DNA from: Hyphomicrobium sp. 99
Lineage (GTDB): Bacteria > Pseudomonadota > Alphaproteobacteria > Rhizobiales > Hyphomicrobiaceae
Direction: 5' to 3'
DNA: 64,000 nt
Assembly (NCBI RefSeq): GCF_000384335.2
Contig: NZ_KQ031382.1
Span: forward strand, 1-64,000
Shown here one piece after another: positions 58,140-64,000 of the stretch; positions within the stretch are counted from its first letter, which is position 1; each line of letters opens with the position of its first letter. The notes under the pieces are model-generated. The model saw only the letters and a program-made list of their open reading frames with translations. It made no database searches and was not told where the DNA came from. The position numbers were made by a program, and so were the translations under genes.

Positions 58140-58478
58140 ATGGTCATCAAGACTAGATTGCTCGGCTACGCGCTCGCCGTCACCTCAACGATCATGCTCT
58201 CGGCTCTCAATGATCAGATCCGACACGTCGTCGTTGCTGACGCACTTGCCGGCTGTCGCGACGATAATCGGAGTTGGGATGAATTGTCCTATGGGGCGCG
58301 ACGGGCCTGGATGATGCTTGGCTATAATCGCAGCGTTTGGGATTCAAATGGATCGTCACGTTTGGAGACAGCAAATTGGTCTCAGCTATCTCCAAGACAA
58401 AGGCAGGCAGCCGCCGCACTCGGCTATACGCAGCAATCTTGGGATAACGACTGCGGAGCTGATATAGACACCGACTGA
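58140..58478 (+). CDS. Small exported protein with two W...LGY...WD repeats
   Basis: A 112-aa protein. The N-terminal hydrophobic stretch (about 7-24) looks like a signal peptide or anchor. The rest carries two 23-residue repeats at 46-68 and 80-102, both fitting W-x2-L-S-x3-R-x-A-x3-L-G-Y-x4-W-D. Two cysteines (C39, C105) bracket the repeats and could form a disulfide if exported. ATG at 58140 follows TGGGAG; GTG at 58125 is an alternative. It lies 86 bases after the coiled-coil protein gene on the same strand. The repeat is reminiscent of W/LG/WD repeats in secreted proteins of algae, but I cannot name a family. Confidence 0.6.
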   Translation: MVIKTRLLGYALAVTSTIMLSALNDQIRHVVVADALAGCRDDNRSWDELSYGARRAWMMLGYNRSVWDSNGSSRLETANWSQLSPRQRQAAAALGYTQQSWDNDCGADIDTD

Positions 58479-58924
58479 GCCCTCTTGTGGATCCATGCCG
58501 GGCCGGCGTTGATCGGAGAGCAGTCATCGATCTTCGTGATCGATGATGACGGACGACCACGCGATGAAGTGGTTCTGGTCCGGCACGATCGGTGGCTCAT
58601 CATTCGAAATGCACTTCTCGCCACCCTTCGCGGAATTGGCCGTGGTGTTTGCGCCGCGAACGCATTTTCGGAAATTCCATTGAAACATCGAGCATCCCAG
58701 CCGAACCTCAGCAGGGAGCCGCTCAAGGTGACGGCCGGCCTCAAACAACTGTTCGTGGATAATTCCGCGCCCTTGAAGTAGAAAGAGCTCGGATCCTCGA
58801 GGCGACCGCGGACCTAATAGCTATCGAGCTGAAATCGATCTCGAAGCATTGGGGTGCAGCAAGCACTGCTTCCTTTGAAGATCGCCTTGCTGGTTGTCAG
58901 AAACGAGCATGAAGGGTTTCGAAA
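58479..58924. other. Intergenic stretch, possible gene debris
   Basis: About 446 bases without a supported gene. A 98-codon plus-strand frame (58485-58781) includes SSIFVIDDDGRPRDEV, which recalls the start of a FixJ-type receiver domain, but the rest does not follow the family. It may be a worn remnant. GC rises back to the window average towards the right. Confidence 0.35.
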
Positions 58925-59365
58925 TTGGCTATAGAGACTGAATTTACGCCTCTGGCGTCGAGTGCGGGCGGCGCGCTAATTGGCGTCTCCGCGGTGCTCC
59001 TCATGTATTCCAACGGGCGCATCGCAGGCATCAGCGGCATTGTAAAAAGGCTGATAGCGCCGGCAGCCGACAGCAAGCCCGAGCAGGCCTTGGCGTTTAT
59101 CGTCGGGCTAATCTTAGCCCCCTTCGTTTGGACAGCGACGACCGGCAATGCGGTCGCGCAATCGGTATCGACAAATATTCCGCTTGCGGCAATCGCCGGG
59201 CTTCTTGTCGGGTTCGGTGCCGCCCTTGGCGGAGGCTGTACGAGCGGCCACGGCGTCTGCGGACTTTCGCGCTTCTCGAAGCGCTCCCTTGCAGCGACGA
59301 TCGTGTTCATGACCGTAGGCGCACTCACCGTGTTCGTCGCACGCCACATCGTCGGAGGCGCCTGA
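58925..59365 (+). CDS. YeeE/YedE-family transporter, N-terminal half protein
   Basis: A 146-aa membrane protein with about four helices. It carries the YeeE/YedE (DUF395) signature GGGCTSGHGVCGLSR, whose cysteines in the thiosulfate transporter TsuA relay sulfur compounds across the membrane. The frame starts at TTG (58925); no ATG lies upstream in frame near a ribosome site, and AGGGT is weakly placed. Its stop overlaps the next gene's ATG by one base. The two half-size proteins probably assemble into one transporter for thiosulfate or a related sulfur species. Confidence 0.85.
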   Translation: MAIETEFTPLASSAGGALIGVSAVLLMYSNGRIAGISGIVKRLIAPAADSKPEQALAFIVGLILAPFVWTATTGNAVAQSVSTNIPLAAIAGLLVGFGAALGGGCTSGHGVCGLSRFSKRSLAATIVFMTVGALTVFVARHIVGGA

Positions 59366-59796
59366 TGGGCATTCTCGTCAATCTCGCTGCGGGGCTACTT
59401 TTCGGCGTTGGACTTGTCATTTCGGGGATGGCCAATCCCGCAAAGGTGCTGAATTTTCTGGACGTCGCGGGAAGCTGGGACCCTAGTTTGGCCTTCGTAA
59501 TGCTCGGCGCAATCGCCGTAACAGCCACGGGCTACCGGTACGTGCTTCAGCGCTCCAAGCCTCTTCTCGACCAGAGTTTTCATTTGCCTGTCCAGAACGA
59601 AATCGATCGCCCTCTCGTCATCGGCTCTGCGATCTTCGGGCTCGGCTGGGGGCTGATAGGCTTCTGCCCAGGTCCTGCGATTGCATCACTGGGACTCGCC
59701 GCAACTGGCACACTTGTGTTTGTTCCAACGATGCTGATCGGAATCGCTGCAGCAGCGATTGCCGGCAAGCGACCATCGAAAACCGAGAAAGCGTAA
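59365..59796 (+). CDS. YeeE/YedE-family transporter, second half (DUF6691-like)
   Basis: A 143-aa membrane protein with about four helices, the usual partner of the preceding half transporter. Marks are GLVISGMANPAKVLNFLDV and GLGWGLIGFCPGPAIASLG, with one conserved cysteine in the GFCPGPA loop. The TGATG junction with the first half shows coupled translation. In full-length YeeE these two segments are on one chain, so this is a split form, as in PmpA/PmpB-type pairs. Confidence 0.86.
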   Translation: MGILVNLAAGLLFGVGLVISGMANPAKVLNFLDVAGSWDPSLAFVMLGAIAVTATGYRYVLQRSKPLLDQSFHLPVQNEIDRPLVIGSAIFGLGWGLIGFCPGPAIASLGLAATGTLVFVPTMLIGIAAAAIAGKRPSKTEKA

Positions 59797-60124
59797 CACC
59801 GGAAAAGCGCGGCTTCGTTCACGTCGACATTGTCGCCCATCTCCGGTTTTGACGCGAACCCGATGCCGCGCAGATCGCCGATGAGACTGGAGAACAGTCG
59901 CGGACAAGATGGTCCTGCATCAAAATCGAGATGGTTTGGCGGCTCTCCACTCCCAGTCAAAGCATTTCAATCCATCGGCCTCGCGCCAAGGGGTTAGATG
60001 ACTGGAACGATCAAAATATAAGTTTCTGCTTTCCATTTCACATTTCCATCGTTGTCGAAATTGGCAGCAGTGACTAGTCAGCCAATCGTAATGATCCTTG
60101 CGCGAACGTTTCCAAGGAGTGTCG
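59797..60124. other. Intergenic region before AhpD-like gene
   Basis: About 330 bases, with the part right of 60000 AT-rich and likely holding the promoter of the AhpD-ABC operon. A minus-strand frame (59580-59960) covers part of it but runs mostly antisense to the transporter gene and is not supported. Confidence 0.4.
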
Positions 60125-60706
60125 ATGGCGCGACTTCCTCTCCGAACTCTTGATGATGCGCCTGATGCAGCTCAGCCGGCTCTGGCGGCGGCGGAGAAGG
60201 CAAACGGCTTTCTTCCCAACCTATTGCGACTTCTCGCGAATGCGCCGGTTGCCCTCGAAACGTATCTGACGGTTTCCAAAATCAACGCGCGCGCGAGCCT
60301 CAATCATGCGGAACGCGAGGCCGTGCAGATCACAGCCGCGGCCATACACGGTTGCGGATTCTGTGTAGCCGGTCATACGGCAATCGCAAAAAAGCAGGTG
60401 AAACTCGATGAGGGAACGGTCTCAGCGCTCCGCAATCTGAGACCGCTCGCAGACGGCAAGCTCGATGCCGTCGCCACATTCACCAAGGCTGTCATCACCC
60501 GTCGCGGCGCGGTTTCTGATGCTGAGCTTGCGAGTTTCCGCGCGGCTGGATTCGATGATGCCGCGGCTCTTGAGGTCGTGCTCGGAGTCAGTCTCGCGAC
60601 CTTGTGCAATTTTGCTAATAATCTTGGACAGCCTGCGCTCAATCCCGAGCTTGAACCTTACCGTTGGGACGGAGCAGAGGTGTCGACAGCGCCTGCCAGC
60701 GTGTAA
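60125..60706 (+). CDS. AhpD-like carboxymuconolactone decarboxylase family protein
   Basis: A 193-aa helical protein. The AhpD/CMD signature with redox cysteines and proton-relay His is complete: EREAVQITAAAIHGCGFCVA followed by GH (E, CxxC, H). This predicts thiol peroxidase or disulfide reductase activity in the cytosol. AAGGAGT lies at ideal spacing before the ATG at 60125. Its stop shares one base with the start of the acyl-CoA-dehydrogenase-like gene. The chain ends with a segment (LGQPALNPELEPYRW) common in peroxidase-related family members. Confidence 0.9.
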   Translation: MARLPLRTLDDAPDAAQPALAAAEKANGFLPNLLRLLANAPVALETYLTVSKINARASLNHAEREAVQITAAAIHGCGFCVAGHTAIAKKQVKLDEGTVSALRNLRPLADGKLDAVATFTKAVITRRGAVSDAELASFRAAGFDDAAALEVVLGVSLATLCNFANNLGQPALNPELEPYRWDGAEVSTAPASV

Positions 60707-61806
60707 TGGGCTCCGCGACACACCTCCAAGAGCAGCGCCAAAGTGGCCCTAGTTCGCTTGCAGCGTGGCTCGATAAGACCGCCGACGGCCTCGATACCGG
60801 GCATGAATCTCCCGACCAGGTTTTAACGGCCCTCGCCGACGCAGGTCTCGCACGCATCGGCGTTCCGAAGGAATTCGGCGGTGACGGCGGCGAACTCGTC
60901 GACGCCGTTGCAGCGATTACCGACGTCTCATCGCGATCCCTTGCTGCCGGTTTCGTGTTGTGGGGACACCGCACCTACATCGAGTATCTGTTGCAAAGTC
61001 CGAACGCAGCACTGCGCGAACGCTTGCTGCCCGACCTACTGAAAGGGTCTCTCGCCGGGGCAACGGGTCTTTCAAACGCAATGAAATTCCTGGAAGGGCT
61101 GGAGGAGCTTCAATTCGCAGCCCGACCTGTCGGCGACCGGCTGGTCCTCGGCGGCAAGCTGCCTTGGGTCACAAATCTCCGCTCTGACGCATTTCATGTC
61201 GCTGTCGCCGTGTCGCGTAACGATGGCCCACCCTTCATCGCCTCTCTGTCGTCCGATGACGATGGCCTTAAACGTTCAGACGATCTCGACCTCATCGGGC
61301 TGCGCTCAACCAATACTGCAGCGATCACAGCACATGACGTCGAAATCGGGCCCGATCGCGTGCTGCATCAGGATGCGGCCGCCTGGCTGCCCACGGTTCG
61401 ACCCGCGTTTCTCGGCCTTCAATGCGGAATGTCTCTTGGCCTTGCCCAGCGCGCCATCGAAGAAGTGCGGAAGGCGACGGGAAGCGGCCGCGCTAGTCTC
61501 GCGGAAGCGCGCTCAGACCTTTTGACCGCTCTTGAACGCACGGAACAGGCGCTCTTCAACGGCCTCCAGCGGAACATATTTCACAGTGATGCGGCAGGGC
61601 TTTTCAGGATCAGAATCGCGCTTGCCGATACTGCCGCAACTGCCGTCGGCCTCGAACTCCAGGCCAGCGGCGGAAAAGCCTATATCAACGCCGAAGGTAA
61701 CGGCTTCAGACGCCGATGGCGGGAAGCAGCGTTCATTCCGATCATCACACCAAGTCTCGTTCAGCTGAAGGCGGCCTTGGCGCGTCACGCGGCTGCTCCG
61801 ACATGA
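60706..61806 (+). CDS. Acyl-CoA dehydrogenase-like flavoprotein (SfnB/DszC type)
   Basis: A 366-aa protein of the acyl-CoA dehydrogenase fold: N-terminal helical domain (LADAGLARIGVPKEFGGDGG), middle beta-barrel (LGGKLPWVTNLRSD), and C-terminal helical domain ending GNGFRRRWREAAFIPIITPS. The usual catalytic Glu region of true acyl-CoA dehydrogenases is not evident. Together with the ABC importer context this points to flavin-dependent organosulfur enzymes of the SfnB/DszC kind rather than beta-oxidation. It overlaps the preceding gene by one base and the ABC ATPase gene by four (ATGA). Confidence 0.8.
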   Translation: MGSATHLQEQRQSGPSSLAAWLDKTADGLDTGHESPDQVLTALADAGLARIGVPKEFGGDGGELVDAVAAITDVSSRSLAAGFVLWGHRTYIEYLLQSPNAALRERLLPDLLKGSLAGATGLSNAMKFLEGLEELQFAARPVGDRLVLGGKLPWVTNLRSDAFHVAVAVSRNDGPPFIASLSSDDDGLKRSDDLDLIGLRSTNTAAITAHDVEIGPDRVLHQDAAAWLPTVRPAFLGLQCGMSLGLAQRAIEEVRKATGSGRASLAEARSDLLTALERTEQALFNGLQRNIFHSDAAGLFRIRIALADTAATAVGLELQASGGKAYINAEGNGFRRRWREAAFIPIITPSLVQLKAALARHAAAPT

Positions 61807-62582
61807 CTGCAGCCCAAGAACCCATTCTTTCGGCCTCAGGCTTATCGCTGCGCTATTCCGGCGCCGCGCATCCTGTTCTCGCAAACTTCGATCTCGCGTT
61901 GCGGCCGCGCGAGATCGTCACCGTCATTGGCCCAAGCGGAGCCGGCAAATCGAGCCTGTTGCGTGTACTCGGCGGAATAGAGGTGCCAACGTCCGGAGAA
62001 GTGCGGATGAACGGCGCACCGTTGCGCCATGTGCATCCCCGCGTTGCTATCGCATTTCAGAATCCAGGCCTCCTTCCGTGGCTTTCGCTTGAACGCAACG
62101 TCGCGTTCGGTCTCGACTTCAAGAGACAACCGAAACTCAACGCACTTGAACGTAGAGCGCGGGTAGATCGCGCCATCGCGGAAGTCGGGCTTGCACGCGC
62201 GAGACGCCTCCATCCCGCGGCTCTTTCAGGAGGCATGGCGCAACGCACTTCGCTCGCCCGCTGCCTCGCACGCCAACCGGAAGTTCTGCTGCTCGATGAG
62301 CCGTTTGGCGCGCTCGACGAGATCACGCGCGCCGACATGCAGCAGCTCCTCCTGAAGCTCGTCGACACCTTCGGAACGGCGGTCGTGCTCATAACGCACG
62401 ACATAGACGAAGCCTTGCTTGTATCCGACCGCATCATCCTCCTTGGAGGATCGCCCGCTCGCGAGACGGGCCAGTGGCAGATCGATGTACCGCATCCGCG
62501 CGCCGACAGGCTGACGGAACTCGGTCAGATCCGCATCGAAATCGTGAAGGCACTGCGGCTGGCGACAGTCCGAAGTCATTGA
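61803..62582 (+). CDS. ABC transporter ATPase, nitrate/sulfonate/taurine type
   Basis: A 259-aa ABC ATPase. Walker A is GPSGAGKSSLLRVLGGIE, Q-loop AFQNPGLLPWLSLERNV, signature LSGGMAQRTSLARCLARQPE, Walker B VLLLDEPFGALDEITRADMQ and H-loop LITHDIDEALLVSD. The PWLSLERNV and DEPFGALDEITR forms are those of SsuB/TauB/NrtD. The ATGA start-stop overlap couples it to the flavoprotein gene. It energises the importer formed with the next two genes. Confidence 0.94.
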   Translation: MTAAQEPILSASGLSLRYSGAAHPVLANFDLALRPREIVTVIGPSGAGKSSLLRVLGGIEVPTSGEVRMNGAPLRHVHPRVAIAFQNPGLLPWLSLERNVAFGLDFKRQPKLNALERRARVDRAIAEVGLARARRLHPAALSGGMAQRTSLARCLARQPEVLLLDEPFGALDEITRADMQQLLLKLVDTFGTAVVLITHDIDEALLVSDRIILLGGSPARETGQWQIDVPHPRADRLTELGQIRIEIVKALRLATVRSH

Positions 62583-62605
62583 ACGTTAGCTTGGGGAGAA
62601 GATCC

Positions 62606-63790
62606 ATGAACGAGGACTATTTCTCACGTCGCGACATACTAAGACTTTCTGCATTGCTGACCGCAGCCGGTGCGCTGCCGTTTCTCGATGCCTTCAACGG
62701 GCGCGCGCTGGCGGCCGATGAACCTTTGAAGATCGGCTATCTCCCGATCACGGATGCGACCCCCTTGCTCGTCGCACATGCTAATGGCCTCTTCGAAGCC
62801 GAAGGCATCAACGCCGAAAAGCCGGTGCTGTTCAGGAGCTGGGCACAGCTCGCTGAGGCTTTCATCGCGGGCCAAGTCAACACCGTGCACGTGCTGTCGC
62901 CGATTGCGGTCTGGGCGCGTTACAGCAGCAAGGTGCCAGCCAAAATCGTTGCCTGGAACCACACGGGGGGTTCAGCGCTGACTGTCGGCAAAGACATCCA
63001 ATCCGTGAAGGATTTGGGTGGGAAGACGGTAGCCATTCCGTTCTGGTATTCGATCCACAACGTCGTCTTGCAGGAACTTCTGCGGGCAAACGGATTGACC
63101 CCCGTTACGAAGAAGGCGGCCCTCGCACCGAATGAGGTCGGACTCGTCATCCTGGCGCCGTCCGACATGGTGCCGGCGCTCGCGGCGAAGCAGATTGCCG
63201 GCTACACCGTTGCAGAACCCTTCAACGCCGCCGGCGAAGCTCTTGGCGTCGGCAAAGTCCTGCGCTTCACCAGTGACGTCTGGAAAGATCATGCCTGCTG
63301 CGTCGTGCTTCTGCACGAGCGCAATCTGAAGGAACGTCCCGAGTGGTCGCAGAAGGTCGTAAACGCCATCGTCAAGGCGCAGATCTGGACACGCGCCAAT
63401 AGGTTGGAGACCGCAAAACTTCTATCGAAGGACGGCGCGAACAAATACACGCCCCACGCGGTTCCAGTATTGGAAAAAGTTCTGGCCCCGACTCAAGCCG
63501 ACATTACTGGCTATCTCGCATCAGGTGCGATCGTCCACAAGGACTGGACCGATCAGCGGATCGATTTTCAGCCCTATCCCTATCCGAGCTACACGGAAGA
63601 ACTCATCCGCTTCCTCAAGAAGACGCAGATCGAGGGCGACAGGAGCTTCCTGGACAACCTCGATCCGGCCTTCGCCGCAAAGGATCTTGTCGACGACAGC
63701 TTCGTGAAGACCGCGATCAACGCAAACGGTGGCCTCGCGGCCTTCGGCTTGCCAGACGGTTTCGAACGTAAGGAAGTGATCGTCACTTGA
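62606..63790 (+). CDS. ABC transporter substrate-binding protein (SsuA/NMT1 type)
   Basis: A 394-aa periplasmic solute-binding protein. It has a Tat-like signal (SRRDILRLSALLTAAGALPF, cleavage near ALAADEP). The body has the SsuA/NMT1 two-lobe pattern: LKIGYLPITDATPLLVAHAN, FEAEGI, VNTVHVLSPIAVWARY and LGGKTVAIPFWYSIHNV. It is larger than most SsuA proteins. The ligand is unknown; the YeeE genes and the SfnB-like gene nearby favour a sulfur compound, though nitrate-type ligands remain possible. GGGGAGAAG precedes the ATG. The permease gene overlaps its stop. Confidence 0.9.
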   Translation: MNEDYFSRRDILRLSALLTAAGALPFLDAFNGRALAADEPLKIGYLPITDATPLLVAHANGLFEAEGINAEKPVLFRSWAQLAEAFIAGQVNTVHVLSPIAVWARYSSKVPAKIVAWNHTGGSALTVGKDIQSVKDLGGKTVAIPFWYSIHNVVLQELLRANGLTPVTKKAALAPNEVGLVILAPSDMVPALAAKQIAGYTVAEPFNAAGEALGVGKVLRFTSDVWKDHACCVVLLHERNLKERPEWSQKVVNAIVKAQIWTRANRLETAKLLSKDGANKYTPHAVPVLEKVLAPTQADITGYLASGAIVHKDWTDQRIDFQPYPYPSYTEELIRFLKKTQIEGDRSFLDNLDPAFAAKDLVDDSFVKTAINANGGLAAFGLPDGFERKEVIVT

Positions 63791-64000
63791 GCGACGCGGT
63801 TAGCAAACTTACCTTGTCCCACACCGATCCCTCTCGCGAAGGCGTAAAGCCTTCGCGCAGCAATCTTGTAAAGGCGAGACCGTTCCTCGGTGTGATTGGT
63901 CTCGCGATCCTCATCGGAGCCTGGTGGGCCTCGATCCACTTTCTGGCCGAGCCTGACGGGCTTGCCGAGCGTTTCTCTCCCTCGGCTACTTTTGCCAGCC
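63787..64000 (+). CDS. ABC transporter permease, 5' part only
   Basis: The frame opens at TTG 63787, overlapping the binding-protein stop by four bases (TTGA), and stays open to the window edge (71 codons). It encodes a polar N-terminus of about 35 residues and then a first membrane helix (FLGVIGLAILIGAWWASIHF). This fits an SsuC/TauC-type permease completing the importer. No ATG is available near the start, so TTG initiation is accepted from the overlap and context. Confidence 0.75.
   Translation, partial: MSDAVSKLTLSHTDPSREGVKPSRSNLVKARPFLGVIGLAILIGAWWASIHFLAEPDGLAERFSPSATFAS

Noticed and set aside
58485..58781. 98-codon frame starting near a receiver-like IFVIDDD
   Set aside because: The similarity to FixJ-type receivers stops after about seven residues; the later phosphorylation site and core strands are absent. 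At most a remnant.
59580..59960. 126-codon minus-strand frame with SCPRLFSSLIGDLRGIGFAS
   Set aside because: Most of it is antisense to the YeeE/YedE second half; the remaining part has no start signal and no family I can name.

Overview
The window reads as high-GC chromosomal DNA of an alphaproteobacterium of the order Hyphomicrobiales (Rhizobiales), most likely Hyphomicrobium or a close relative. This is an inference from gene order and from the products read here, not from a database search. Backbone blocks typical of that order are lysC-ptsP-prfA-prmC-DUF4167 near clpB; envC-ctpA with rppH; cob(I)alamin adenosyltransferase-etfBA-3-hydroxyacyl-CoA dehydrogenase; and rpmH-rnpA-yidC-engB...argB-HAD. 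No transposase, integrase, phage gene or CRISPR array was seen.

Layout. 0.5-8.4 kb: a membrane-anchored M23 peptidase, a small exported protein, a redox/stress set (two short c-type cytochromes around an exported metallophosphoesterase, then an ECF sigma factor with a membrane anti-sigma factor) and a periplasmic DUF1254/DUF1214 protein. 8.4-22.3 kb: clpB, a MOSC protein, DUF4167, prmC, prfA, a RodZ-like HTH membrane protein, ptsP, lysC, ubiG and a rhomboid protease. 22.3-28.2 kb: a decayed flavin reductase gene, then an apparent oxalate module (OxlT-like antiporter, PanE-like reductase, oxalate-CoA ligase) with a concentric palindrome in its divergent promoter region, and an MHS transporter. 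28.4-32.4 kb: small exported proteins and a cyanide-insensitive bd-type quinol oxidase with its DUF2474 subunit. 32.4-43.9 kb: two RppH-like Nudix hydrolases, ctpA-envC, the cobalamin/ETF block, a zinc-ribbon membrane protein, an SDR, a LysE exporter and a HAD phosphatase. 43.9-50.3 kb: argB to rpmH, interrupted by an opposite-strand gene for an orphan Clp-N-domain protein.

The right part is accessory. A dihydrolipoamide-dehydrogenase-like flavoprotein has lost both redox cysteines and the usual catalytic histidine, and is followed by a sensor histidine kinase. Next come tRNA-Arg(ACG), an antisense 5' tRNA fragment and about 1 kb of AT-rich, gene-poor DNA. Then follows a cassette encoding an amine-oxidase/methyltransferase fusion, a coiled-coil tail-anchored protein and a small exported protein with two copies of a W...LGY...WD repeat. 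From 58.9 kb to the end lies a probable sulfur-acquisition set: a split YeeE/YedE transporter, an AhpD-like protein, an acyl-CoA-dehydrogenase-like flavoprotein and an SsuABC-type ABC importer whose permease runs off the window.

The best candidates for undescribed biology are: three intergenic hairpins of one family, with compensatory stem changes and a conserved asymmetric bulge; the cysteine-less flavoprotein; the Clp-N protein; the oxidase-methyltransferase cassette beside tRNA-Arg; and the concentric operator of the oxalate module.
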